In this document: piece by piece, positions 52,094-60,632 of the stretch
How positions within the stretch are numbered: position 1 is the stretch's first letter
Layout: each line of letters starts with the position of its first letter
Origin: PALSA-555 sp963731625
GTDB lineage: Bacteria > Actinomycetota > Acidimicrobiia > IMCC26256 > PALSA-555
Reading direction: 5' to 3'
NCBI GenBank assembly: GCA_963731625.1
Contig: CAVSWH010000023.1
Location: 248,001 to 312,000, forward strand
Length of the DNA stretch: 64,000 nt
The notes under the pieces: model-generated
What the model was told of the DNA's origin: nothing
The model's input: only the letters and a program-made list of their open reading frames with translations
Database searches by the model: none
Made by a program: the position numbers and the translations under genes

Positions 52094-53364
52094 CGAGCGC
52101 GCCGGTCGACCCCTCGCTCGTCCCTCCCGCCGTCCGCGCCGCCGACGTCGAGGCGCTGGCGGACGAGTTCGGGACACCCCTGTTCGTCTACGACGAGGAC
52201 GCGCTGCGCCAGCGGTGCCGGGCGTACGTCCGCGCGCTCGGCGCCGGCAACGTCGCTTACGCGGCGAAGGCGTTCCTCTGCGGGGCCATGGCGCGCCTCG
52301 TCGCCGACGAGGGGCTCCACCTCGACGTCGCCACGGGCGGCGAGCGGCACGTCGCGCTCGAGGCCGGGTTCCCGGCCGACCGGCTCGTCGTCCACGGCAA
52401 CAACAAGTCCGACGACGAGCTCGACGCGGCGCTGCGGGTGGGCGCCGGCCGGATCGTCGCCGACTCCTTCGACGAGCTCGACCGGCTCGAGCGACGCAGC
52501 GCGTCGCTCGGGGTGACACCGACCGTGCTCGTGCGCACGACGCCGGGCGTCGAGGCGCACACCCACGAGTACATCGAGACCGGCACCGAGGATTCGAAGT
52601 TCGGGTTCACGGTCACCGACGGGATCGCGCTCGACGCCGCACGTCGGGTCGCCGCGAGTCCGGTGCTGCGCTTGGCGGGGCTCCACTGTCACATCGGGTC
52701 GCAGATCCAGCGCCTGGACCCATGGGGCCACGCGGTCGCGGCGCTCGCCGTCGTCGCGGACCACCTCGACGCTTCGATCGACGAGCTGAGCCTCGGCGGC
52801 GGGCTCGGCGCGCGCTACCTCGCCGAGGATCCGCCCCTCGACGTCGAGGACTACGCGGACGCGCTCCGCCGGGCGGTGCGCGCCCACTGGCCGGCCCGCC
52901 TGGCGGCTCCCCGCCTGCTCGTTGAGCCGGGTCGGTCCATCGCCGCGCCGTGCGCGGTCACGCTCTACCGGGTCGGCACGGTGAAGGAGATCCCCGGGGT
53001 GGGCACCTACGTCGCCGTCGACGGCGGGATGAGCGACAACCCGCGACCGGTCCTGTACGGCGCCGGGTACGAGGCGTACCTGCCGGGTCGGCTCGCCGAG
53101 GAGCGGCCGCTGCGCTGCCGGGTCGTGGGCAAGCACTGCGAGCAGGGCGACGTGATCGTCGCCGACGCCGCGCTCCCAGCCGGGGTGCGGCCGGGCGACC
53201 TGCTCGCGACGCCGGTGACCGGCGCCTACGGCTACTCGATGGCCTCCAACTACAACAAGGTGCCGCGCCCGGCGGTCGTGTTCCTCCGCGACGGACGGGC
53301 CCGGGTCGTGGTGCGGCGCGAGACATTCGACGATCTCGTGCGCCTCGACGTGGTGGGAGACTGA
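52090..53364 (+). CDS. lysA: Diaminopimelate decarboxylase
   Basis: 424 residues from a GTG overlapping the argS stop. PLP-dependent alanine-racemase-fold enzyme of the last step of lysine synthesis. The PLP Lys is in VAYAAKAFLC; next are HGNNKSDDEL, GLHCHIGSQIQ, LSLGGGLGARY, VEPGRSIAAPC, the substrate Cys in GKHCEQGD, and YGYSMASNYNKVPRPAVV. The argS-lysA-hom-thrC order is conserved in many actinobacteria. The genes are tightly packed, so they are one operon. Confidence 0.96.
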   Translation: MTSAPVDPSLVPPAVRAADVEALADEFGTPLFVYDEDALRQRCRAYVRALGAGNVAYAAKAFLCGAMARLVADEGLHLDVATGGERHVALEAGFPADRLVVHGNNKSDDELDAALRVGAGRIVADSFDELDRLERRSASLGVTPTVLVRTTPGVEAHTHEYIETGTEDSKFGFTVTDGIALDAARRVAASPVLRLAGLHCHIGSQIQRLDPWGHAVAALAVVADHLDASIDELSLGGGLGARYLAEDPPLDVEDYADALRRAVRAHWPARLAAPRLLVEPGRSIAAPCAVTLYRVGTVKEIPGVGTYVAVDGGMSDNPRPVLYGAGYEAYLPGRLAEERPLRCRVVGKHCEQGDVIVADAALPAGVRPGDLLATPVTGAYGYSMASNYNKVPRPAVVFLRDGRARVVVRRETFDDLVRLDVVGD

Positions 53365-53368
53365 TCGC

Positions 53369-54658
53369 ATGCAGGACCCCGTGCGCGTCGGCCTCCTCGG
53401 GTGCGGGAACGTCGGCGCGCCCCTGGTGCGCCTCCTGGACGAGAACGCCGACCGCATCGCGGCGCGGGCCGGCGTCGCGATCGAGGTGACGCGCGTGGCC
53501 GTGCGTGACGCCGGCCGACGGCGTGACGTGAAGCTCAGCCCGGACCGCTTCACGACCGACGCGGCATCGGTCGTCGCGGACCCGAACGTCGACGTCGTCG
53601 TCGAGGTCATCGGCGGGCTCGACCCGGCCCGGCGGCTCATCACCGAGGCGCTCGAGGCCGGCAAGCCCGTGGTCACGGCGAACAAGGAGCTCATCGCCCA
53701 GCACGGACCCGAGCTCTTCGAGACGGCGGCGCGGGCGGGCGTCGACCTGCTCTTCGAGGCGTCGGTCGCGGGTGGGATCCCGCTCATGCGGCCCCTGCGC
53801 GAGTCGCTGGCCGGCGACCGCATCCACCGCGTCACCGGCATCGTGAACGGGACGACCAACTTCATCCTCACCCGCATGGCGGACGAAGGGACGTCGTTCG
53901 CCGACGCGCTCGCGGAGGCGCAGCGGCTGGGCTACGCCGAGGCCGACCCGAGCGCCGACGTCGACGGGCTCGACGCGGCGGCGAAGGCCGCGATCATCGC
54001 CACGATCGCCTTCGGCGTCCGCGTCCACGTCGGCGACGTCCACACCGAGGGGATCACCGGCATCACCGACGACGACATGGCGTCGGCGCGGCTGCTCGGC
54101 TACGTCGTGAAGCTCGTCGCGGTCGCCGAGGAGGTCGACGGCGCGGTCGCCGTGCGCGTCCACCCGGCGATGGTCCCGTTGCACCATCCGCTCGCCGCGG
54201 TGCGCGACTCGTTCAACGCGGTGCTCATCGAGGGCGAGGCCGTCGGCGAGCTCATGCTCTACGGCCGCGGCGCCGGCGGGGGTCCCTCCGCCTCGGCGGT
54301 GCTCGGCGACCTCATCGACGCGGCCCACAACCTCGTGTCCGGCGCGAAGGGCGCCACCATCGGGCGCCTCGCGGCGTCGCGGGTGCGACCGATCGGCGAC
54401 CTCGAGTCGCAGTTCTACCTGCTCGTCGAGGTCGCCGACCGTCCGGGCGTGCTCGCTGCGATCGCGCAGGTGTTCGGGGACCACGGCGTGTCGATCCAGT
54501 CGATGGAGCAGCGCGGCCTCGGCTCGGACGCCCGGCTGGTCTTCGTGACCCACCGCGCGCGGGAGAGCGACCTGCGCGCCACCGTCGAGGCGCTCCGCGG
54601 CGTCGAGCCCGTCCATCGGGTCGGGTCGGTGCTGCGGGTGATGGGCGACGTCGGGTGA
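53369..54658 (+). CDS. hom: Homoserine dehydrogenase
   Basis: 429 residues, 4 bp after lysA. The NAD(P) motif is GLLGCGNVGAPLV; then VVTANKELIAQHG, ASVAGGIPLMRPLRESL, GIVNGTTNFILTRM, and EADPSADVDGLDAAAKAAIIA with the catalytic Lys/Asp pair. A C-terminal ACT domain (FYLLVEVADRPGVLAAIAQVFGD... in two strands) indicates feedback control, probably by threonine. It reduces aspartate semialdehyde to homoserine. The stop overlaps the thrC start. Confidence 0.96.
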   Translation: MQDPVRVGLLGCGNVGAPLVRLLDENADRIAARAGVAIEVTRVAVRDAGRRRDVKLSPDRFTTDAASVVADPNVDVVVEVIGGLDPARRLITEALEAGKPVVTANKELIAQHGPELFETAARAGVDLLFEASVAGGIPLMRPLRESLAGDRIHRVTGIVNGTTNFILTRMADEGTSFADALAEAQRLGYAEADPSADVDGLDAAAKAAIIATIAFGVRVHVGDVHTEGITGITDDDMASARLLGYVVKLVAVAEEVDGAVAVRVHPAMVPLHHPLAAVRDSFNAVLIEGEAVGELMLYGRGAGGGPSASAVLGDLIDAAHNLVSGAKGATIGRLAASRVRPIGDLESQFYLLVEVADRPGVLAAIAQVFGDHGVSIQSMEQRGLGSDARLVFVTHRARESDLRATVEALRGVEPVHRVGSVLRVMGDVG

Positions 54659-55713
54659 CGCAGCCCTGGCCGGGGCTCATCGAGGCCTTCCGGTCCGAGC
54701 TCCCGGTGAGCGACGCGACGCCGGTCGTGACGCTCCTCGAGGGCAACACCCCGCTGCTCGAGACACCGCGCCTCGCCGCCCAGGCCGGCGTGGCGCGCCT
54801 CTATCTCAAGATCGAGGGCGCCAACCCGACGGGCTCGTTCAAGGACCGCGGGATGACCGTCGCCGTGTCGAAGGCGGCGGAGCGGGGCGCCAAGGTCGTG
54901 CTGTGCGCGTCGACCGGGAACACGTCGGCGTCCGCCGCGGCGTACGCCGCCCGGGCCGGCCTGGTCTGTGCCGTCGTGCTCCCGGCCGGCCAGATCGCGC
55001 TCGGGAAGCTCGCGCAGGCGCTGATCCACGGCGCGCGGGTCGTCCCCGTGCGCGGCAACTTCGACGAGGCCCTCGCGATCGTGCGCGAGCTCGGCGAGCG
55101 GCCCGGCGTCGAGGTCGTGAACTCGATCAACCCGGCCCGCATCGAGGGCCAGAAGACGGCCGCCTTCGAGATCGTCGACGTGCTCGGCGACGGCCCGAGC
55201 GTGCACTCGATCCCGGTCGGCAACGCCGGCAACATCACGGCCTACTGGCAGGGCTACCGCGAGCGGGTGGCTGCGGGGCGGGCCCGGCGTGCGCCGCGCA
55301 TGCTCGGGTGGCAGGCGGCCGGCGCCGCGCCGATCGTGCACGGCGAGCGGGTGCCCCACCCCGAGACCATCGCCACGGCGATCCAGATCGGGAACCCCGC
55401 GTCGTGGGCGGGCGCCGTCGCCGCCCGGGACGAGTCCGGCGGACACATCGGCGCGGTGTCGGACGGCGAGATCCTCGACGCGTACCGGCTCCTCGCGGCG
55501 GGCTCGGGCGTGTTCGTCGAGCCCGCCTCGGCGGCGTCGGTCGCCGGCGTGCTCCGCGCCGCCACCGAGGGGCTCGTCACCTCCTCGGACGTCGTGGTGT
55601 GCACGGTGACCGGGCACGGCTTGAAGGACCCGAACCGGGCGATCGCCGAGGTCGAGGTCGGTGACGCCGTCGACCCCGAGCCCGAACGGGTGGCGGCGCG
55701 CGTCGGGCTCTGA
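54655..55713 (+). CDS. thrC: Threonine synthase
   Basis: 352 residues from GTG 54655 overlapping the hom stop. PLP enzyme of fold type II; the PLP Lys is in NPTGSFKDRGMTVA, the phosphate loop in IPVGNAGNITAYWQGY, and the Asn loop is CASTGNTSASAAAYAA. It makes threonine from O-phosphohomoserine, so the cell needs a homoserine kinase activity; no ThrB of the GHMP type is in the cluster. The length fits the short, monofunctional actinobacterial form. Confidence 0.95.
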   Translation: MTQPWPGLIEAFRSELPVSDATPVVTLLEGNTPLLETPRLAAQAGVARLYLKIEGANPTGSFKDRGMTVAVSKAAERGAKVVLCASTGNTSASAAAYAARAGLVCAVVLPAGQIALGKLAQALIHGARVVPVRGNFDEALAIVRELGERPGVEVVNSINPARIEGQKTAAFEIVDVLGDGPSVHSIPVGNAGNITAYWQGYRERVAAGRARRAPRMLGWQAAGAAPIVHGERVPHPETIATAIQIGNPASWAGAVAARDESGGHIGAVSDGEILDAYRLLAAGSGVFVEPASAASVAGVLRAATEGLVTSSDVVVCTVTGHGLKDPNRAIAEVEVGDAVDPEPERVAARVGL

Positions 55714-55739
55714 CCCCCGCGCCGCCCGCCGATCCGTCC

Positions 55740-57239
55740 GTGCCGACGCTCGAGCAGCTCGTCGCCACGCACGCCGCCGACGCGCCGGACGGCTTGGCGT
55801 ACGCCGGCGGCGCGCACCGGATGACGTGGGGCGAGTACGACGCGCGGGGGAGCGCCCTCGCGGCGGTGCTCGCCGACGCGGCCGTCGTGCCCGGCGACCG
55901 CGTCGCGGTGTGGATGCCGGACGGCCCGGCGGTCCATGCGTGCTATCTCGGCGTCGAGCGTGCCGGCGGCGTCGTCGTGGGCATCGGCCCGCGGGCCGGC
56001 CGGCGCGAGGTCGAGCACCTGCTCAGGGTCACCGGGGCGACGCTGCTGCTGTGCGGAGCCGAAGCCGAGCCCGCGCCGGCCGGGGTGTCGACGATCGTCG
56101 TGTCGGAGACGGACCTGCCGCAGGGTCGCGACGCACCTCGCGAGCGCGGGCTCGGGCTCGACGACCTGTGGCTGCTCAACTCGACGTCGGGCACGACCGG
56201 GCTGCCGAAGTGCGTCATGCACCACCAGCGCCGGTGGTTCGCGTTCCACGAGCTCGCGGTGGACGCCGGCGGACTCACCTCCGACGACGTCTTCCTCAGC
56301 GCGCTGCCCGCACCGTTCGGCTTCGGCCTCTGGACCGCCCACGTCACCCCGACCGTCCTCGGGGTGCCCTGCGTCGTGCTGCCCCGCTTCGACCCCGAGG
56401 CGTGCCTCGCGGCGATCGAGCGCGAGCGGGTCACCGTGCTCGCGGCCGTCTCGACGCAGTTCATCATGCTGTTGAACTCGCCGGCGTTGGACCGCTTCGA
56501 CCTCACCAGCCTCCGCGTGCTGTTCACGGGCGGCGAGATGGTGCCCGAGCGGCGCGCCGCGGAGTTCGAGGAGCGCACGGGCTGTCGCGTGCTCCAGTTC
56601 TACGGCTCGAACGAGACGGGTGCGCTGAGCCGCACGACGATCCGCGACTCCCGTGCGCGCCGGCTCCGCAGCGCCGGCGCGGTCATCCCGTCCATGCACG
56701 TGCGGCTGCTCGCCGACGACGGCGCCGACGTCACCGCGGCCGGCGGCCCCGGCGTCGCGGCGTGCCGGGGCCCGCTCTGCTGCCTCGGCTACTACGGCGA
56801 CCCCGAGGCCAACGCGGCGCTGTACACCCCGGACGGCTGGATGCTGACCGGGGACCGCTGCACCGTCGACGCGGACGGCTACCTGACGGTCGCGGGGCGC
56901 GCGTCCGACTTCATCATCCGGGGTGGGAAGAACGTCAGCGCCGCGCAGGTCGAGGACGAGGTGTCGACGCACCCCGCGGTCGCCGTGGCGGCCGCCGTCG
57001 CCATGCCCGACGCCGTGTTCGGGGAGCGGGTCTGCGCGTACGTCGAGCTGCGCCCCGACGCGGCGCCACTCGACCTCGCCGCGCTCCAGGACCACCTGCA
57101 GGGCCGCGGCGTCGGCAAGGAGCTCTGGCCCGAGCACCTCGTCGTCCTCGACGCGCTGCCCCGCGCCTCGGGTGGGAAGGTGGCCAAGGGCGCGCTGCGT
57201 GAGGACGTGGCGCGCCGCGTCCCGACCGCCGAGCACTGA
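55740..57239 (+). CDS. AMP-dependent acyl-CoA synthetase/ligase (ANL superfamily)
   Basis: 499 residues from GTG 55740, 26 bp after thrC. Motifs: P-loop LNSTSGTTGLPKCVMHH (A3), FYGSNETGALS (A5), GWMLTGDRCTVDADGYLTVAGRASDFIIRGGKNVSAAQVED (A7-A8, seen in pieces), and the A10 Lys in ALPRASGGKVAKGAL. The acid substrate is not evident; the sequence is shorter than fatty acyl-CoA ligases and looks like the benzoate/short-chain group. Its place inside a Lys/Thr operon is odd and may reflect cotranscription only. Confidence 0.88.
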   Translation: MPTLEQLVATHAADAPDGLAYAGGAHRMTWGEYDARGSALAAVLADAAVVPGDRVAVWMPDGPAVHACYLGVERAGGVVVGIGPRAGRREVEHLLRVTGATLLLCGAEAEPAPAGVSTIVVSETDLPQGRDAPRERGLGLDDLWLLNSTSGTTGLPKCVMHHQRRWFAFHELAVDAGGLTSDDVFLSALPAPFGFGLWTAHVTPTVLGVPCVVLPRFDPEACLAAIERERVTVLAAVSTQFIMLLNSPALDRFDLTSLRVLFTGGEMVPERRAAEFEERTGCRVLQFYGSNETGALSRTTIRDSRARRLRSAGAVIPSMHVRLLADDGADVTAAGGPGVAACRGPLCCLGYYGDPEANAALYTPDGWMLTGDRCTVDADGYLTVAGRASDFIIRGGKNVSAAQVEDEVSTHPAVAVAAAVAMPDAVFGERVCAYVELRPDAAPLDLAALQDHLQGRGVGKELWPEHLVVLDALPRASGGKVAKGALREDVARRVPTAEH

Positions 57240-57269
57240 CGCTCGGGCGGCCGCGACGAGCCTCGGCCC

Positions 57270-57275
57270 TACGAT
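57270..57275 (+). promoter_or_regulatory. -10 element TACGAT of the ApgM-like gene
   Basis: TACGAT ends 6 bases before GTG 57282, so this gene may have its own leaderless promoter in addition to readthrough from the upstream operon. Confidence 0.45.
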
Positions 57276-57281
57276 GCGTTC

Positions 57282-58433
57282 GTGAAGTACGTCGTGCTCG
57301 TCCCGGACGGCTGCGCCGACGAGCCCCTCGCGTCGCTCGACGGCCGCACACCGCTCGAGGCCGCCGCGATGCCGCACCTGACGCGGCTCGCGGCGCGCGG
57401 TCAGGTCGGGCGCGCCGCGGTGATCCCCGACGGCCTCCCACCTGGCAGCGACGTCGGGAACATGGCGATCCTCGGCTACGACCCGGCGGAGTTCCACACC
57501 GGCCGTGCGCCCATCGAGGCCGCGGCGATGGGCGTCGAGCTCGGGCCCGACGACGTCGCGTACCGGTGCAACCTCGTCACGGTCGATGACGACGTGATGG
57601 TCGACTTCGCCGGCGGCCACCCATCCGACGCGCAGAGCCACCCGATCGTCGAGGCGCTCGACGCGCGGCTCGGCGGCGGCCGCGACGGTGTCCGGTTCCA
57701 CGCCGGCGTCGAGTACCGGCATCTCTGCCTCACCCGGCGGGACTGGGCCGACGCGGACTGCGTGCCGCCCCACGACCTCACCGGGCAGCACGCGACGCTG
57801 CCCACCGGCCCGGCGGCGCCGCACCTCCGGGCGCTCATGACGGCGTCTCGCCCGGTGGTCACCGAGGCCGCCCGGACGGTCGGGTGCCCGGCCAACCAGA
57901 TCTGGCTGTGGGGCCAAGGCCTGGCCCTGTCGCTGCCCGCCTTCGCCGAGCGCTTCGGCGTCGAGGGTCGGCTCAGCTCCGCCGTCGACCTCGTCCGTGG
58001 CCTCGGCGTCCTGACCGGGTTGGAGGTCGTCGATGTCCCGGGCGCGACCGCCGGGTTCGACAACGACTACGGCGCGCAGACCGCGGCCTGCCTCGCGTCG
58101 CTCGAGGACCGCGACCTCTTCCTCCTCCACGTCGAGGCCACCGACGAGGCCGGCCACCAGGGCGACGCCGTCGAGAAGGTCACGGCGCTCGAGCGCTGGG
58201 ACGCCGAGGTCATCGGTCCACTCGACGTCGCGCTGGCGGGGGAGCCGCACCGCATCCTCTTGCTGCCCGACCACGCGACGCCGTGCGCCCGGCGGACCCA
58301 CACCGCCGACCCCGTCCCCTACCTGCTCGTCGACGACGCGTCCCCCGGACCCGGCGGGCGCTACACCGAGGCCGCGGTCGCCGACCAGGCCGCGGTCCCC
58401 GCGTACGAGCTCATGGCCCGCCTCCTCGCCTGA
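57282..58433 (+). CDS. ApgM-like protein, probable homoserine kinase analogue (COG3635)
   Basis: 383 residues from GTG. Alkaline-phosphatase fold with metal sites visible: LVPDGCADEPL, PPGSDVGNMAILGYDP (nucleophile Ser), LLHVEATDEAGHQGD, LLPDHATPC and HTADPVPYLL. By family it is a cofactor-independent phosphoglycerate mutase of the archaeal type. However, COG3635 proteins next to hom and thrC have been proposed as functional analogues of homoserine kinase, and no ThrB is seen here. I favour the homoserine kinase role from context; mutase activity remains possible. Confidence 0.85.
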   Translation: MKYVVLVPDGCADEPLASLDGRTPLEAAAMPHLTRLAARGQVGRAAVIPDGLPPGSDVGNMAILGYDPAEFHTGRAPIEAAAMGVELGPDDVAYRCNLVTVDDDVMVDFAGGHPSDAQSHPIVEALDARLGGGRDGVRFHAGVEYRHLCLTRRDWADADCVPPHDLTGQHATLPTGPAAPHLRALMTASRPVVTEAARTVGCPANQIWLWGQGLALSLPAFAERFGVEGRLSSAVDLVRGLGVLTGLEVVDVPGATAGFDNDYGAQTAACLASLEDRDLFLLHVEATDEAGHQGDAVEKVTALERWDAEVIGPLDVALAGEPHRILLLPDHATPCARRTHTADPVPYLLVDDASPGPGGRYTEAAVADQAAVPAYELMARLLA

Positions 58434-58447
58434 GCCAGCCGGGCTGG

Positions 58448-58477
58448 TTGCCGCGGCGGCGAACGGGCGGATATATT
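58448..58477 (+). promoter_or_regulatory. rho promoter, TTGCCG-N18-TATATT
   Basis: TTGCCG (58448-58453) and TATATT (58472-58477) with an 18-bp spacer are a strong promoter. Transcription would start near 58484. Confidence 0.6.
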
Positions 58478-58483
58478 GGGGGG

Positions 58484-58695
58484 CGTTCCGCCGCTCCGAT
58501 CGGTGCGGCAGCACCCGGCCCTCCTCCCCGGTTCTCCGCGCGGAGACGCCCGCCGGCGTGCGCCTTCCGAACAGCGTGCGGTCCCTGGTGTGCGGCCCCC
58601 GGCGCCCAGCCGGGTCCGATTTGCCATCCCCTGGCCCGGACCGCCCGGCCGCCTCCCTCTCACTGGTCCCCCGACCGCCAAGGAGACGACTGCGA
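58484..58695 (+). promoter_or_regulatory. Long C-rich rho leader, candidate autoregulatory rut region
   Basis: About 210 bases of untranslated leader, in contrast to the leaderless neighbours. It is rich in C and poor in G in several stretches (for example 58623-58680), as expected for a Rho loading site. AAGGAG (58679-58684) before ATG 58696 is the ribosome site. Autoregulation by Rho is known in other bacteria; here it is inferred. Confidence 0.45.
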
Positions 58696-60357
58696 ATGAG
58701 TACGCAGGAGCTCGACCGCTCGATGCTCGACAGCAAGGACCGCGAGGAGCTCCACGCCATCGCCGGTGCGATGGGCGTGAAAGCGCCGACGCGGATGCGC
58801 AAGTCCGAGCTGATCGACGCCATCCTCGACGCCGCCGAAGGCGGCCCGGCCGGCGAACCCGACGGCCGCGACGGTGACGCCGCGGAAGCGCCACGCCGCA
58901 CCATCCGCTCGGCCCGGGCCTCGGAGCTCGAGAACGACTCGGTTGCGGCGCTCGTCGCCGAAGAGGAGGCACTACCCGCCGTGGAGACCATCGAACCATC
59001 GCCCATGCCCGCCCGCACCCCGACGCCCACCGAGCCGCGCCCCGACCCCGAGGAGGGGCGGGACGGCTCACCGACGGGCGCGCCCTCCCGTCAACCCCAG
59101 GAGTTCGACGACGAGCGCGCCTCGTACGGCGACGGCAACAACCGGCGTCGGCGTCGTCGCCGTGGGCGCGGCGGCCCCGAAGGCGACCGCGAGCCCCGCG
59201 TGGAGGCCGGCGGCGAGCCCGTCGAGTGCCACGGCCTCCTCGAGCTCCGCGACGAGGGCTACGGCTTCCTGCGGACCACCGGCTACCTCGCCGGGTCGCG
59301 CGACGTGTACGTGTCAGCGTCGCAGGTGCGGCGCTTCGCCCTGCGCAAGGGCGACTTCCTCGACGGCTTCTCGCGGCCCCAGGCGTCGAACGAGAAGTAC
59401 CCGGCGCTGCTGCGCGTCGACCAGATCAACGGCATGACACCCGACGACGCTCGGGAGCGGCCCCGCTTCGAGGACCTCACGGCCCTGTTCCCCGACGAGA
59501 AGCTGCGCCTCGAGCTCGCCGACAACCCCCTCGAGACGACGGGGCGCATCATCGACCTCGTCTCCCCGGTCGGGAAGGGCCAGCGCGGCCTCATCGTCTC
59601 GCCGCCGAAGGCGGGCAAGACGACGATCCTTAAGCAGCTCGTGTACTCGATCGAGCGCAACAACCCCGAGGTGCACCTGATCGTGCTGCTCGTCGACGAG
59701 CGGCCCGAGGAGGTCACCGACATGCGCCGCCACGTCCTGCGCGGCGACGTCGTGTCGAGCACCTTCGACCGCCCCGCCGAGGAGCACACGACGGTCGCCG
59801 AGCTCGCCATCGAGCGGGCGAAGCGCCTCGTCGAGCAGGGGGTCGATGTGGTGGTCATCCTCGACGGCATCACCCGTCTCGCCCGGGCGCACAACCTCGC
59901 CGCACCCGCGTCGGGCCGCATCCTCTCCGGTGGTGTCGACTCGACCGCCCTCTACCCGCCGAAGCGCTTCTTCGGCGCGGCGCGCAACATCGAGGAGGGT
60001 GGCTCGCTCACGATCATCGCCACGGCGCTCGTCGACACGGGCAGCCGCATGGACGAGGTGATCTTCGAGGAGTTCAAGGGCACCGGGAACATGGAGCTGC
60101 GCCTCGATCGGCGCCTCGCCGAGCGGCGCATCTACCCGGCGATCGACGTCGAGGGCTCGAGCACCCGCCACGAAGAGCTCCTCTTCGAGCGCAACCAGCT
60201 CAACCAGGTGTGGAAGCTGCGGCGCGTCCTCAACGCCCTCGACGGCGACAGCTCCGGGGGCAAGGGCCTCGAGCTGCTCCTCGACAAGCTGCGGACCACG
60301 AAGAGCAACGACGAGTTCCTCGCCGAGGTCGCGAAGGCCCCGACGCTCGCCGGCTGA
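58696..60357 (+). CDS. rho: Transcription termination factor Rho
   Basis: 553 residues. The N-terminal Rho_N domain (LDSKDREELHAIAGAMGV, RKSELIDAIL) is followed by a disordered insertion (~50-165) rich in Glu, Pro and Arg (NRRRRRRRGRGGPEGD), typical of actinobacterial Rho. Then the CSD-like RNA-binding domain (HGLLELRDEGYGFLRT, DVYVSASQVRRFALRKGD) and the ATPase: Walker A SPPKAGKTTILKQL, LVDERPEEVTDM (catalytic Glu region), VVVILDGITRLARAHN, Q-loop and the R-loop GTGNMELRLDRRLAERRIYPA. Rho is a hexameric RNA helicase that terminates transcription. Confidence 0.97.
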   Translation: MSTQELDRSMLDSKDREELHAIAGAMGVKAPTRMRKSELIDAILDAAEGGPAGEPDGRDGDAAEAPRRTIRSARASELENDSVAALVAEEEALPAVETIEPSPMPARTPTPTEPRPDPEEGRDGSPTGAPSRQPQEFDDERASYGDGNNRRRRRRRGRGGPEGDREPRVEAGGEPVECHGLLELRDEGYGFLRTTGYLAGSRDVYVSASQVRRFALRKGDFLDGFSRPQASNEKYPALLRVDQINGMTPDDARERPRFEDLTALFPDEKLRLELADNPLETTGRIIDLVSPVGKGQRGLIVSPPKAGKTTILKQLVYSIERNNPEVHLIVLLVDERPEEVTDMRRHVLRGDVVSSTFDRPAEEHTTVAELAIERAKRLVEQGVDVVVILDGITRLARAHNLAAPASGRILSGGVDSTALYPPKRFFGAARNIEEGGSLTIIATALVDTGSRMDEVIFEEFKGTGNMELRLDRRLAERRIYPAIDVEGSSTRHEELLFERNQLNQVWKLRRVLNALDGDSSGGKGLELLLDKLRTTKSNDEFLAEVAKAPTLAG

Positions 60358-60396
60358 CCCCCGCCGGGCCCGATGAGCGGGCCGATCCGGCGGCGG

Positions 60397-60402
60397 TAGA
60401 TT
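60397..60402 (+). promoter_or_regulatory. -10 element TAGATT of rpmE
   Basis: TAGATT lies 7 bases before ATG 60410. Confidence 0.4.
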
Positions 60403-60409
60403 GGGCGCC

Positions 60410-60622
60410 ATGAAGACCGACATCCACCCCGAGTACCAGACCTGCACCGTGCACTGCTCGTGCGGGAACGAGTTCACGACCCGCTCCACCGTGTCATCGC
60501 TGCGGGTGGAGCTCTGCTCGGAGTGCCACCCCTTCTATACGGGCAAGCAGAAGCTGGTCGACACCGGCGGGCGCGTCGAGCGGTTCCAGCGCCGCTACGC
60601 CAAGGCCCAACGGCCGTCCTGA
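60410..60622 (+). CDS. rpmE: Ribosomal protein bL31 (zinc-binding type)
   Basis: 70 residues. MKTDIHPEYQTCTVHCSCGNEF and ELCSECHPFYTGKQKLVDTGGRVERF are diagnostic. The Cys set (C-x3-C-x-C and C-x2-C) is the zinc-containing form, so this is the zinc-replete paralogue. The rho-rpmE order is conserved in actinobacteria. Confidence 0.97.
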   Translation: MKTDIHPEYQTCTVHCSCGNEFTTRSTVSSLRVELCSECHPFYTGKQKLVDTGGRVERFQRRYAKAQRPS

Positions 60623-60632
60623 GCGGCAGGCC

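Noticed and set aside
55254..59030. A 1258-codon open frame on the minus strand opposite thrC, the AMP-ligase, ApgM and rho
   Set aside because: It is antisense to several certain genes and its composition (Arg, Gly, Asp-rich without domains) is what high-GC third positions produce.
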